A stretch of 64,000 bases of DNA. Origin: Pectinatus haikarae. Its GTDB lineage: Bacteria > Bacillota > Negativicutes > Selenomonadales > Selenomonadaceae. Shown piece by piece: positions 36,933 to 46,360 of this stretch. The notes beneath the pieces were generated by a model that saw nothing but the letters and a program-made list of their open reading frames with translations, was not told the DNA's origin and made no database searches. The stretch covers positions 1 through 64,000 of the forward strand of contig NZ_WIQM01000004.1 in the NCBI RefSeq assembly GCF_015732185.1, read 5' to 3'. Both the position numbers and the translations under genes were made by a program. Each line of letters starts with the position of its first letter. Position 1 is the first letter of the stretch.

Positions 36933-38020
36933 TGTAATTTTTCGCCTATCCTTTTTGCGTTTTCATCCATTCCCAGAAGCTCGCCCTTCAGTGTAGCCAT
37001 TACTGTTCCGATTTTCAGCTTTTGAAACACATGCTGCATAGAACGGATGCTGGCACGTTCACATAAAAGCGGGTAAAGTTCTTGTTCAAGATGATATTCT
37101 TTAATTATTGTCATGGCAGCTTCAGTTGTGATACAGTTAAAAATTCTTTTTATACCCGCCTGCTCCATTCCCAAAAAGGCTGAATAAGCTGCGATTGTTT
37201 CCAGTCTGGCATCAGAAATCTTACTGTGTGTGTAAAAATTACCGGCTGATACCTTGACCAGCTTTCCTAAATGGCCGAGAAGTAAAACACCGTTCAAATT
37301 TTTGTCGGCGGCATATTCAAGCATGTGACCTATAAAGTTGCTTGTTTGTACTATGGCCTGCCGCGGCAGGCCTAAAGCTACGGCTATATTTTCACCGATT
37401 TTTCCCGGGACGAAAATCTGATCAGAAAAACCTGCGGCCAGGGCCACATCTATCTGAGGGGTGAGAGAGTTTTTAAAACCTTCTTCCGACATAGGGCGCA
37501 CCACGCCGCTTGTGCCTATCACAGAAATGCCGCCTTCTATACCAAGTATCGGATTTAATGTGCGCTTGGCCAGCTCTCTCCCGGCAGGGATGGAAATAGT
37601 AATATCGCAGCCTTGTCCTTCAGGCAGCAGCTCATGTACTACTGTTGTCATCATTCGGCGCGGTCCAGGATTTATTGAAGGCTGTCCTACCGGTACGGAA
37701 AGGCCCTCTTTTGTGACTATGCCGATACCGTCACCGGCAAAAAATTTGACGGCACTATTATTATTCAACGTCACTTTGGTGAAAACGGATACGCCGTGTG
37801 TTATGTCTGGGTCGTCGCCCGCATCTTTGATCACTTCGGCCCATATGCCGTCTTTTGAAATATTGATATATTTGATGGGGATGATTAGTTTTTCTCCGCT
37901 TAGAGCAGTCAATTCAACTTCTGTGGATATAGTTTTATTCAGCATAAACAGGAGCACCGCTTTTACGCCGGCTGCGGCGCAGGAACCGGTAGTATATCCG
38001 TTTTTCATTTCTTTTGCCAT
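36917..38020 (-). CDS. cbiD: cobalt-precorrin-5B C1-methyltransferase
   Basis: 367 aa. It begins KNGYTTGSCAAAGVKAVL, with GDDPDITHGV and GDGIGIVTKEGLSVPVGQPSINPGPR, all family hallmarks; it methylates C1 in the anaerobic route. aaggtg precedes the ATG. First gene of cbiD-cbiE-cbiT, which complements cbiF-G-H-J at 11-14 kb. cbiL, cbiC, cbiA, cbiP and the cobalt chelatase are not in the window. Confidence 0.94.
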   Translation of the reverse strand: MAKEMKNGYTTGSCAAAGVKAVLLFMLNKTISTEVELTALSGEKLIIPIKYINISKDGIWAEVIKDAGDDPDITHGVSVFTKVTLNNNSAVKFFAGDGIGIVTKEGLSVPVGQPSINPGPRRMMTTVVHELLPEGQGCDITISIPAGRELAKRTLNPILGIEGGISVIGTSGVVRPMSEEGFKNSLTPQIDVALAAGFSDQIFVPGKIGENIAVALGLPRQAIVQTSNFIGHMLEYAADKNLNGVLLLGHLGKLVKVSAGNFYTHSKISDARLETIAAYSAFLGMEQAGIKRIFNCITTEAAMTIIKEYHLEQELYPLLCERASIRSMQHVFQKLKIGTVMATLKGELLGMDENAKRIGEKLHWNIK

Positions 38021-38069
38021 AAATTTTGCACCTTATACTGTTATTACTGTACAGATAAATTATATCTTA

Positions 38070-38104
38070 TGACAGAATAAGGCGCAACTGACAGAATAAG
38101 GCGC
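38070..38104 (-). repeat. tandem 16-base repeat upstream of cbiD
   Basis: tgacagaataaggcgc occurs at 38070-38085 and 38089-38104, a period of 19, about 50-85 bases upstream of cbiD and downstream of the XRE gene. Could be a regulatory site for the cbiDET operon or a recent duplication. Confidence 0.5.
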
Positions 38105-38117
38105 GATTTTTTCAGTT

Positions 38118-38486
38118 TTATTTCTTCTTGTATTTATTGGGTTTTATTTCATCATCACCGTATAAGACTTCAATAATCTTCGAAAGACGTTCTTTTTCCT
38201 TTTGGGTAACCGGCATGCCGTTTAAAGTATAGTTTTCTTCTCTGATAAAGTTGATAAGCTCCAACGGTTCCTCTTCATGCAATGGATATATCTGATCAAA
38301 ACCGCTCAGATATTCAGGCGTTGTATGCAGGATACGGCACATCTTTTCCAATACTTCATAAGCCGGACGAACATTTTTCAATTCATATTTTCCTATGGTG
38401 GTTCGGTTGACACCGACCATATCAGCCAGTTTTTGCTGACTCATTTTTCTTCGTATCCTAAGTTCCTTTAATCTGCTTCCGAGCAT
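38118..38486 (-). CDS. XRE-family transcriptional regulator
   Basis: 122 aa from the ATG at 38486 (tgaggtg upstream). N-terminal helix-turn-helix LGSRLKELRIRRKMSQQKLADMVGVNRTTIGKYE; the C-terminal half is charged and helical without a recognisable ligand domain. Divergent from a second, smaller XRE gene, with repeated tgagaa-type motifs between them. Confidence 0.85.
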   Translation of the reverse strand: MLGSRLKELRIRRKMSQQKLADMVGVNRTTIGKYELKNVRPAYEVLEKMCRILHTTPEYLSGFDQIYPLHEEEPLELINFIREENYTLNGMPVTQKEKERLSKIIEVLYGDDEIKPNKYKKK

Positions 38487-38557
38487 ATAGTTCACCTCAT
38501 ACATAATTATAAGAGCTAAATTTTCTCTTGTATATGAGAATAAATTCTCTAATTATA

Positions 38558-38585
38558 TTGACAATGAGAATGTTAGCTATATAAT
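38558..38585 (+). promoter_or_regulatory. promoter between the divergent XRE genes
   Basis: TTGACA, 16 bases, TATAAT. Around it ttctc/gagaa motifs recur (ttctcttgtatatgagaa near 38523; agaataaattct near 38538; atgagaat near 38564; atgagaaa near 38591), likely operators for one of the XRE proteins. Confidence 0.65.
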
Positions 38586-38631
38586 AAGATTATGAGAAAA
38601 TATTATCTATTATAAATCAAGGAGTGAGAAG

Positions 38632-38841
38632 ATGAACATCATCGAGGAGAAAAGGATAAAATTAGGATTTACGCAAAAGCAGCTGGCAGATAAAATTGGG
38701 GTAGACCGTGCTACCGTTGGTAAATGGGAGCTTGGAATCTCTATACCGCGCGTGGAAAAATTGCTGATGCTGGCTAAAATATTGAACTGCTCTATTGAGG
38801 ACATCTATTCATGCCAACGGCAAAAACAAAATACTGTATGA
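38632..38841 (+). CDS. small XRE-family regulator
   Basis: 69 aa, essentially one helix-turn-helix domain (EKRIKLGFTQKQLADKIGVDRATVGKWELGIS). aaggagtgagaag precedes the ATG. Such single-domain proteins act as phage-type or toxin-antitoxin-type repressors. Partnered with the divergent 122-aa XRE regulator. Confidence 0.8.
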   Translation: MNIIEEKRIKLGFTQKQLADKIGVDRATVGKWELGISIPRVEKLLMLAKILNCSIEDIYSCQRQKQNTV

Positions 38842-39056
38842 CTTGGGTATAAAATAATCACGGAAAAATTATTTTATCATAATCTTCTAAAAAAAATAAG
38901 AAAATAACTTTATTATGGATATTTATCTTATCATATATCTTTTAGTGCTCATATAGTGTAAAAAATTATGCAGATAACATGAAATGTTTTTGGATCGTTG
39001 TCTTTGAATGAGAAATTTTAGGCCTTTTTTGATAGAAATTATTATAAATAAAAAAT
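38842..39056. other. AT-rich spacer
   Basis: I see no gene, repeat or promoter that I can support between the small XRE gene and the metQ terminator. Confidence 0.5.
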
Positions 39057-39099
39057 CGTGCTTACATTAATTTGGAAGATTAATGTAAGCACGGTTTTT
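39057..39099. terminator. terminator after metQ
   Basis: 15-bp stem cgtgcttacattaat/attaatgtaagcacg, 7-nt loop, T or A run on each side. Confidence 0.85.
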
Positions 39100-39122
39100 T
39101 ATTTACGATCTGTTATATGTTA

Positions 39123-39950
39123 TTATTCTGCGGGTTCAATCGTTCCCTTGTATTTTTCCTCAATAAATTGTTTTACTGCCGGGGAATGAAATATCTCCGC
39201 TATTTTTTTATAGGTCGGATTATCTTTGTCCGCTGCTCTTGCAGCTAGTATCATAACTGCTAAAGGTTCTGTTTTGTCTTCCAGGAATATTCCTTGTTTT
39301 TTTACATCAAGGCCGCCGCTCATCACATAATTCATGGTGATAGCTGCCGCGTCAACATCATCCAGACTGCGCGGAAGCTGCGCAGCCTCCAGTTCCTGAA
39401 TTTTCAAGTGTTTTGGATTTTCGGCAATATCGGCTGTCGTGGCTTTGAAACCCACTCCTTCTTTGAGCTTAATAAGGCCGGCTTTTTCCAAGAGCATGAG
39501 GCCGCGTCCGCCATTTGTAGGATCGTTTGGAACGGCTATCGTGGCATTGTCGGGAATGTCTTTTATATCATGGTATTTGTTGCTGTAAATTCCCATGCGC
39601 ATAAGGATGGTAGTACCGATGGGAATCAAATCGGCATTATTCTGCTGTGTGAAATTTTGCAGAAAGGGAGCATGCTGATAGCTGTTTAAATCCAATTGTC
39701 CTTCGGCTAATGCGGTATCGGGCATAAGATAATCTGAAAACTCGACGACCTTTACTTTTATACCTTGTTTTTCAGCTTCTTTAGCAACTTCTTCCGCAAC
39801 TTCAGCATGCGGACCGGCAGTCGCTCCTATTTTTATTTCCTTGTCAGCAGAATCCGCTGCGTCTTTTTTTTCTGTTGCGCCGCAGCCGCTGAGGATAGCT
39901 CCCGCAACCCCAACGGCAAGAATAATTGACGCAAATTTTTTCCAGTTCAT
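39123..39950 (-). CDS. metQ: D-methionine-binding lipoprotein of ABC transporter
   Basis: 275 aa. A lipoprotein signal ending in ILSGC is followed by the NlpA/MetQ fold (KIGATAGPHAEVAEEVAKEAEKQGI, YLMPDTALAEGQLDLNSYQHAPFL, VPNDPTNGGRGLMLLEKAGLI). It delivers methionine to MetNI. aaggag is 10 bases upstream. metN and metI are not adjacent, so it is an orphan binding protein; I see no SAM riboswitch in the short leader. Confidence 0.92.
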   Translation of the reverse strand: MNWKKFASIILAVGVAGAILSGCGATEKKDAADSADKEIKIGATAGPHAEVAEEVAKEAEKQGIKVKVVEFSDYLMPDTALAEGQLDLNSYQHAPFLQNFTQQNNADLIPIGTTILMRMGIYSNKYHDIKDIPDNATIAVPNDPTNGGRGLMLLEKAGLIKLKEGVGFKATTADIAENPKHLKIQELEAAQLPRSLDDVDAAAITMNYVMSGGLDVKKQGIFLEDKTEPLAVMILAARAADKDNPTYKKIAEIFHSPAVKQFIEEKYKGTIEPAE

Positions 39951-40020
39951 ATAGATCTCTCCTTGCGACGGCGGATATAAATATCCTGTCCATTAAATAT
40001 AAAACTGACGGTATAAAATT

Positions 40021-40590
40021 TTAATTTAGGATCAAATCATCTAATTTTCTCTTGGGAACATGATGAATCTGTTTTTCATCGCGCCAATATTTAATATCGT
40101 TATCTTGCTTCAATTCTTCAATGACCACTTTTTCTTTTGGATAACCGATTGCCAGCACCAGAGCAATCTCATATTTTTCTTCAAGCGCAAGCAGCTGCTT
40201 CAAATCTTTTCTGTTAATGTTGGCAATAATACATCCACCCATACCTTTTTCGACTGCACCAAGAAGAATACTCTGCGCAGCAATGCCCTCATCCTGCTCC
40301 ATGCCGCTGCCGGCAGATGTATCCTTCACGATGACTATATATGCGCTTGGTTTTTCGCCATCTTCAGGACCGTCCCAGTCAGTATAATAGCCGGCCCAAA
40401 ATATGCATTTATTGATAATGCTGTTTTTTTCGTTGTCGGCAGACAGAAAAAATCTCAGATTTTGTTTGTTGGCACCACATGGTGAATTTCTGGCCAAATC
40501 GACCAATTCTTCCAAAACAGCTGTGCTTATAGATTTTTCCTGATAAAATCTTCTATATGAGCGATTTTTGATGATTAAATCCTTTAACAT
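40021..40590 (-). CDS. nitroreductase family protein
   Basis: 189 aa from the ATG at 40590 (aaagaggtg upstream; the longer TTG frame to 40608 includes that site). FMN-binding nitroreductase features: NRSYRRFYQEKSI, DLARNSPCGANKQNLRFF, and GGCIIANINRKDLKQLL. Homologues reduce flavins, quinones or nitro compounds. Monocistronic; substrate unknown. Confidence 0.87.
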   Translation of the reverse strand: MLKDLIIKNRSYRRFYQEKSISTAVLEELVDLARNSPCGANKQNLRFFLSADNEKNSIINKCIFWAGYYTDWDGPEDGEKPSAYIVIVKDTSAGSGMEQDEGIAAQSILLGAVEKGMGGCIIANINRKDLKQLLALEEKYEIALVLAIGYPKEKVVIEELKQDNDIKYWRDEKQIHHVPKRKLDDLILN

Positions 40591-40749
40591 GGCAGGCACC
40601 TCTTTCAATAATTATTGATACGCTGTAATCCATTATGACACAATAGTTCCCTGTTAGCCAGCAGCTTTTGTTTTTCATCCGCTGCCTTTTGAACTTGTTT
40701 CACAAAAAGCGTAATTATGGCATTTTCATTATAAGTGTTGATATGAAAG

Positions 40750-41622
40750 TTATATTTTTTGTATTTTTTCCAAAGTTATTTTTGAAAATTCTTCGGGTTT
40801 TTCGTAAGCTATAATTTTTTCGAAACCTATGCCGAGTTTTCCCTGATAAGCTGCGAGTATGGCGTTATTATTCTGCTGATCGCATTTTGCGATGAAGATA
40901 TTTTCATTTGCTGTACCCAAGAGGCGGAACCGGCCGGCGGGAGATATTGTCCGCCAACCGCCGGAACCCCCGTTAAACATATAGACTGTTCCTGATTTTA
41001 AATTATCGTAAAGCAAGATATCTTTGTCGGGAAATACTGCTATTTTACCTATATTTTCTGCCTGTACATAAATGCGGCGCGTATCATAATTGGCATCTGT
41101 ACGGTATATTTGAAATTTGTTTTCGCCGACCTGCAATTTCATATAGATTACATTAGTGGCGGTAGAATATGCCACATCAACAATCTTGCTGTCTGCGGGA
41201 ATATTTTTCAGCTCAGTTTCTGCCTTGTTTTCCGGCATAAGAGGATTATACTGCCTGATAAGTACCTCATATTTTTTAGTCTGCGGATTTATTCCATAAA
41301 GAGTTAAAATAGCCAGATTGCGATCAGGCAGCCATTCAAAAAATGATACTTTTTCGCCGTCCAGCTCAATATTGTGTGTATTTTCGGTTTTGTCTCCCAA
41401 TGAATAAATACTCACCTGATCATCTGCTACTTTTGCTGCAAATTTTTTATCATAAGAATAAAGTGTATGTCCATCCGCATCGAGGTCAAGTGTCTGCTGT
41501 GCTTCATCATTGATATGAAATTTTTCTGTAGCAACCAGAATGACACTGTCTATATAATAATATGTGCCGCATTGAATTATAATCACTAAAATAAAGGATA
41601 AGAATATTTTCCAAAGACTCAT
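40750..41622 (-). CDS. membrane-anchored protein of unknown function, possibly beta-propeller
   Basis: 290 aa. One N-terminal transmembrane segment (WKIFLSFILVIIIQCGTYYYI) and an exported remainder made of short repeats of strands (DGHTLYSYDKKFAAKVADDQVSIYSL; ENIGKIAVFPDKDILLYDN), as in propeller domains. I do not recognise a named family. aggag precedes the ATG, and the gene follows the NAGPA-domain gene by 9 bases, so both probably work in the cell envelope. Confidence 0.6.
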   Translation of the reverse strand: MSLWKIFLSFILVIIIQCGTYYYIDSVILVATEKFHINDEAQQTLDLDADGHTLYSYDKKFAAKVADDQVSIYSLGDKTENTHNIELDGEKVSFFEWLPDRNLAILTLYGINPQTKKYEVLIRQYNPLMPENKAETELKNIPADSKIVDVAYSTATNVIYMKLQVGENKFQIYRTDANYDTRRIYVQAENIGKIAVFPDKDILLYDNLKSGTVYMFNGGSGGWRTISPAGRFRLLGTANENIFIAKCDQQNNNAILAAYQGKLGIGFEKIIAYEKPEEFSKITLEKIQKI

Positions 41623-41631
41623 AAAGCTCTC

Positions 41632-42579
41632 CTATTTTACGATAAATGCTGTTGGTATCATTCTTTCACCAAGAAGGTCTGCGGGTTTGTTGATGACCGA
41701 TCCGTTGAAATATAAAGTGGAGCTGGAGCCGCCGTCCAAATTTGCGGCTGTATAGGCACCTTCTTCATATAAAACATCCTGAACATCACTTAATGTGGCA
41801 CCAAGAGAATACGGCGGCTGACGGCCGTCAATTACTAAAAATAAAATAGTCCCGTCTCTGCGCTGGCCGATAGCTGTGCGCGGACCTATTCCCCAGCCGC
41901 CGTCACCGTTTGTGATCATTTTTTTCCCGTTTAATATGAGCGGAGGACCAAAAGAAATTCCCTCCTGTGCGCCTATTTGCTGCAGATCTCTTTTACTGTA
42001 TTTGCCGACGAGCAGATTGCCCTCCTGGTTAAAACCGACAAATTCATTGGTTTCTTCCGGCAGATAATCCTGTCCCAAGAGAAATTCTTTATTGTGTATG
42101 ATGAAACCATAAGGTTTACGGCCTGTTCCTGTTCCGTTGTCGTCATAAAAACCACCGGCGTTTATTGCCGCGACGGCTTTGTTATCAATAGCAATATTAC
42201 TGGTCGTTTCTCCCTTTTCGCCAAGTTGGTCAGACGTGGCTATCTGTATGCGCTTGGGGTCTGGAATTTCCAGTACGAAGCCTTTATAGCGGGCTGATTC
42301 GATAGTATGCAATTTTAAGGATTCGCTGGTGTTTGCCGTAAATTTCAGCAGTTCCTGTTCTTGGGGGGAATCGTTGTTTCCTACTATTTTATTGAGTTCA
42401 TCCTGCGAAAAGAGCCATGTTATGTATTGCGGGTGCTTGCTTTTTAATATTGCACCCACAACAGTGCGTTTTAAATTTGCAAAAGGGCCGAACAAAATTA
42501 TCACAGGGGCAGTCAGCAGAAAAAAAATAAGCATTACTGCAAAGAATTTTGTGATTTCCTTAAAGAATTTTTTTTTCAT
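41632..42579 (-). CDS. phosphodiester glycosidase (NAGPA) domain envelope protein
   Basis: 315 aa. N-terminal transmembrane anchor (FFAVMLIFFLLTAPVIILFG), then an exported NAGPA domain: NAGGFYDDNGTG, GPRTAIGQRRDGT, NLDGGSSSTLYFNG. These enzymes cleave sugar-phosphodiester bonds in cell-surface polymers or are involved in exopolysaccharide turnover. Lies 9 bases after cobT and before the propeller-like gene on the same strand. Confidence 0.85.
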   Translation of the reverse strand: MKKKFFKEITKFFAVMLIFFLLTAPVIILFGPFANLKRTVVGAILKSKHPQYITWLFSQDELNKIVGNNDSPQEQELLKFTANTSESLKLHTIESARYKGFVLEIPDPKRIQIATSDQLGEKGETTSNIAIDNKAVAAINAGGFYDDNGTGTGRKPYGFIIHNKEFLLGQDYLPEETNEFVGFNQEGNLLVGKYSKRDLQQIGAQEGISFGPPLILNGKKMITNGDGGWGIGPRTAIGQRRDGTILFLVIDGRQPPYSLGATLSDVQDVLYEEGAYTAANLDGGSSSTLYFNGSVINKPADLLGERMIPTAFIVK

Positions 42580-42588
42580 TATGCAACC

Positions 42589-44022
42589 TTAAATTTCCTT
42601 TTGTCTGCCGGCGCCTGGGCCGTCATTGGCAACAGAAACGGCAGCTTCTGCAAATGTTTTCATATCGTTAAGCATGTGAAGCGCTCCGTCGATAAGTATG
42701 AGACCAATTTTTTCAGCGGCATACGCGTTGGTGACAGATATTTTTAGGCAGCGGCTCATATCAAAAATGTATGGCAGCAATGAGACTTTGTTTTGTATTA
42801 TATCATTCATAACGGGATTAACTTTTTTTAAAAATCCTGCCAAAAAAATAGCTATATCTTCAAATTTTCCCAGGCATTTTATTGGTTTTGTCAAATTATC
42901 TATGCGCTCCTGGCACAGATTCACTATATTCTCGTCTGTCTCATAAGGCTGATGCGGCAGCTGATCAAATGAGATCACATCGGCGGGCAGATTGTCTGCC
43001 TTCAGCATATTATATAATTGTACAGTTAAGTCAATAAAGCGGGCAATTACAGAAGAACCTGCCGTTTCACTGAGCTGCAGGCGCAAATCTATATATGGAG
43101 ACAAGCCGAGTTTCTGCAGGGCTGCCTGATGTGCGGGCTCACCGGCGAGATGCGAAGGCATTATATGTTTGGCAGACAGGGGACATATGGCTTGGGCAAT
43201 AAGAGCTGCGGCTGACGTATTGAAGCCGTCCAGGATTATCAGACAGTCATTGGCGGCAGCGCCGAGAATGGCACCGGCGAGACAGCCGAACTCAAAACCT
43301 CCTATCTTGGACAGCAGATCCAGCCCATCATGGGGATCCGGTTTATTTGTGATAAGTGCTTTTTTTACAACATCAATTTTTATTTTCAGTCTGCTGTCGG
43401 ATATATTAGTTCCTCTGCCGGTGGCCTGCTCTGGGTTCAAGCCGCATACAGATGCCGCGATAGCTGCACTGGACGTGGTATTGGCTATACCCATTTCGCC
43501 GAGTAAAAAACAGTTATAGCCTTCAGCTGCGAGCTTGTCAGCAAGCTTTATGCCAGATTCTATAGATTTTATGGCGGAATCGCGTGTCATTGCCGGCCCA
43601 TATACAAAATTTTCTGTTCCCCATGCTATTTTTTTATTGATAAGTCCCGGTAAAGTGCTCATATCTGCAGCAATTCCCATGTCGACTACGAGCATTTTTG
43701 CGTCAGAAAAGTTTGTCATGGCGTTGGCTACGGCACCTTTGCTGATGAGATAATTTCGTGTCATATCAACAGTGGTTTTTTGCGGATATGCGCTTACATT
43801 CATATCACAGACACCATGATCACTGCAGGCTATAACAGCAGCTTTTTTGAGCGGCTGCGGATCAGACTGATTTGTAATTGAGGCATAGCTGAAGAATATG
43901 TCGGATAGGCCGCCGAGAGCGTTGTTTTTATTCAAAGTTGCTGCCAATATTTTTCCGGCCGAGGTCAATCTTATGTCATTGACATTCTTTATATTATTTA
44001 CAGTTTTTTCTAGTAGTTTCAT
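42589..44022 (-). CDS. cobT: CobT-family nicotinate-nucleotide phosphoribosyltransferase with C-terminal extension
   Basis: 477 aa, about 120 longer than usual CobT. The core has DHGVCDMNVSAYPQKTT, LLGEMGIANTTSSAA and VVLA-type helices; the catalytic glutamate loop, normally LGEGTGA, reads LSETAGS (IDLRLQLSETAGS). It activates the lower ligand as alpha-ribazole phosphate. Residues about 355-477 form a helical extension of unknown role ending GPGAGRQKE. In Sporomusa, CobT homologues ArsA/ArsB use phenols, so the lower-ligand choice is open. Coupled to tex by a TGATG overlap. Confidence 0.87.
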   Translation of the reverse strand: MKLLEKTVNNIKNVNDIRLTSAGKILAATLNKNNALGGLSDIFFSYASITNQSDPQPLKKAAVIACSDHGVCDMNVSAYPQKTTVDMTRNYLISKGAVANAMTNFSDAKMLVVDMGIAADMSTLPGLINKKIAWGTENFVYGPAMTRDSAIKSIESGIKLADKLAAEGYNCFLLGEMGIANTTSSAAIAASVCGLNPEQATGRGTNISDSRLKIKIDVVKKALITNKPDPHDGLDLLSKIGGFEFGCLAGAILGAAANDCLIILDGFNTSAAALIAQAICPLSAKHIMPSHLAGEPAHQAALQKLGLSPYIDLRLQLSETAGSSVIARFIDLTVQLYNMLKADNLPADVISFDQLPHQPYETDENIVNLCQERIDNLTKPIKCLGKFEDIAIFLAGFLKKVNPVMNDIIQNKVSLLPYIFDMSRCLKISVTNAYAAEKIGLILIDGALHMLNDMKTFAEAAVSVANDGPGAGRQKEI

Positions 44023-46205
44023 CAGACATTTTTTCCTTTTGGCACTTGCTTAAGGCTGAGCCCTATTCTATTTCTGCCGGCATCGACATTTATTACCATG
44101 ACGTCAAGAATGTCACCGACAGAGACAACATCCAAAGGATGCTTGACCCTTTTGTAGCTTAGTTCAGAAATATGGATAAGACCTGCTGTTTTTATACCTA
44201 TATCGACAAACACACCAAAATCTGTGATATTTCTGACAGTACCGCGCATAACCGTGCCAATTTTTATATCATCAAGCTTGACGATAGATTTACGCGTCAG
44301 CGGTGCAGGCAGATCATCACGCGGATCGCGGCCGGGTTTGGCAAGAGCATCCATTATATCACGTACGGTAGGTACACCCGCTTCAAGTTTTGCCGCTATG
44401 TCTTCCGGTTTTATCAATTTTAGTTTTGCCTTTAGAAAATCCATTTTTTTCTTATCTGCCATATCTGACAGCGAAAAACCAAGCCTATCCAAAATCTGTT
44501 CGGCAAGCTCGTAAGACTCAGGATGTACCGGTGTATTATCGAAAGGCATATTGCCATTGGCAATGCGTAAAAATCCTGCACACTGAGTGTAGGCGGCCTG
44601 TCCAAGACGGGATACTTTTAGAATTTCTTTACGGGTTTTGAAACCGCCGTTTTCATCACGGTATTTAACGATATTTTTCGCGACCGTAGCATTTATACCG
44701 GCAATGTGCTTTAACAAAGCTGCTGAAGCTGTATTCAAAGCGACTCCTACGTGATTTACTGCTGATTCTATAACGATATCCAATGTGCTGCCGAGTTCCT
44801 TCTGGTTGACATCGTGCTGATATTGTCCGACACCGATGGCTTTGGGATCGATTTTTACAAGTTCGGCAAGAGGATCTTGTATGCGGCGGGCTATGGAGAC
44901 AGCACCCCTGATCGTTACATCATAATCAGGCAATTCTTCAACGGCAAGCTTTGAGGCCGAATAAACGGAAGCGCCCGCTTCACTGGTGATAAGATAATGT
45001 ACATTAAGATTATTTTCTTCAATAAGTTTGGCGGTAAACTCCTCTGTTTCAAAAGAAGCCGTACCGTTGCCTATAGAAATCAATGTGACATTGTGCTTTT
45101 TTATCAAATGGAGAACCTTGTCCGCTGATTTTTCTCTTGCGTCATCACTCATGGTAATATAAAGAACACCATGGTCAAGTATCTGTCCCGTAGCGTCTAC
45201 GATTGCCATTTTACAGCCGGTACGGTAACCGGGGTCCAATCCCATGACTACATGACCTGCCAGCGGAGCTTGTAAAAGCAGCTGTTTAAGGTTGGCACCA
45301 AAAATATTAATAGCCTGTTTTTCGGCATTTTCGGTGAGCAGCGATCTTATTTCACGTTCAAGAGAAGGAAATAGAAGGCGTTTGTAACCATCTGAGAGAG
45401 CTTCCGTTATGACGGCGCTGAAAATAGATGCGCGCACAATTACTTTTTCACAAAAGCGTTGAATAGTTCTGTTATGATCAACAGTAAGTTTTACTTTCAG
45501 TGAACCTCTTTTTTCTCCCCGATTTATCGCCAGGATGCGATGCGAAGGCAGCGTGCGTATCGGTTCACTGTATTGTGCGTACATAAGAAAAGCCTGCTCG
45601 GGATCTTTTTCCTCATCACGTATCGTCTCAATAATGCCTTCCTGCCATAGTAACTTGCGCAGCCATGCACGAACAGCGGCTTTTTCTGTCTCTGCTTCAG
45701 CAATTATATCCATGGCACCGGCAAGTGCTTCGTCAACAGAGGAAACTTCTTTTTCTTCATTTATATATGCTTTGGCAAAAGAAGCAACATCACCGGTATT
45801 TATATTCTGCGCAATAATGAGCTGAGACAACGGCTCCAGTCCCTTTTCTCGGGCGATCATAGCGCGAGTGCGTTTTTTCTGCTTATAGGGAAGATATATG
45901 TCCTCCAATTCTTGCAGCCTGACCGCTTTATCTATAGAGATCCTTAATTCATCTGTAAGTTTTCCCTGCTCCATGATACTATTTAAAATTTCTGCCTGCC
46001 TTTTCACAAGACCGCGCAGATAAGTCAGCCGTTCTGACAGGTCTCGCAGCTGTTCTTCCTTTAATTCGCCTGTAGCCTCTTTGCGGTAACGGGCTATAAA
46101 GGGAATTGTATTGCCTTCATCTATAAGTTTAACGGCGGAATCCACCTGTTTGGACGTTATGCTCAACTCTCTGGCAATAGCAGGATTAATATTTTGTTCT
46201 AACAA
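44022..46205 (-). CDS. tex: Tex family RNA-binding transcription accessory protein
   Basis: 727 aa, full length. Tex N-terminal domain (ITSKQVDSAVKLIDEGNTIPFIARYRKEATGEL), YqgF/RNase H-like domain (VMGLDPGYRTGCKMAIVD), helix-hairpin-helix motifs (AGINATVAKNIVKYRDENGGF) and a C-terminal S1 domain (GTVMRGTVRNITDFGVFVDIG). It interacts with RNA and RNA polymerase or ribosomes. Heads an operon that continues with cobT. Confidence 0.96.
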   Translation of the reverse strand: MLEQNINPAIARELSITSKQVDSAVKLIDEGNTIPFIARYRKEATGELKEEQLRDLSERLTYLRGLVKRQAEILNSIMEQGKLTDELRISIDKAVRLQELEDIYLPYKQKKRTRAMIAREKGLEPLSQLIIAQNINTGDVASFAKAYINEEKEVSSVDEALAGAMDIIAEAETEKAAVRAWLRKLLWQEGIIETIRDEEKDPEQAFLMYAQYSEPIRTLPSHRILAINRGEKRGSLKVKLTVDHNRTIQRFCEKVIVRASIFSAVITEALSDGYKRLLFPSLEREIRSLLTENAEKQAINIFGANLKQLLLQAPLAGHVVMGLDPGYRTGCKMAIVDATGQILDHGVLYITMSDDAREKSADKVLHLIKKHNVTLISIGNGTASFETEEFTAKLIEENNLNVHYLITSEAGASVYSASKLAVEELPDYDVTIRGAVSIARRIQDPLAELVKIDPKAIGVGQYQHDVNQKELGSTLDIVIESAVNHVGVALNTASAALLKHIAGINATVAKNIVKYRDENGGFKTRKEILKVSRLGQAAYTQCAGFLRIANGNMPFDNTPVHPESYELAEQILDRLGFSLSDMADKKKMDFLKAKLKLIKPEDIAAKLEAGVPTVRDIMDALAKPGRDPRDDLPAPLTRKSIVKLDDIKIGTVMRGTVRNITDFGVFVDIGIKTAGLIHISELSYKRVKHPLDVVSVGDILDVMVINVDAGRNRIGLSLKQVPKGKNV

Positions 46206-46360
46206 AAAAATTCCTCATTTCGTTTAAATTCAAATTCAGCTGGAAGAAAGTATAGCAGAAACACGAACCTATTTATTATAACATGAATAAATAACCAATG
46301 CTTCTGATCGGTAATAAATCGGGCATGTGCAAGTGACAGCCTTGGAATGCAGAATCGCGG

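Noticed and set aside
38070-38104. CRISPR array
   Set aside because: Only two short repeat units with a 3-base gap and no cas genes; no CRISPR array seen anywhere in the window.
39951-40020. SAM (S-box) riboswitch upstream of metQ
   Set aside because: The leader is only 70 bases and lacks the conserved S-box core.
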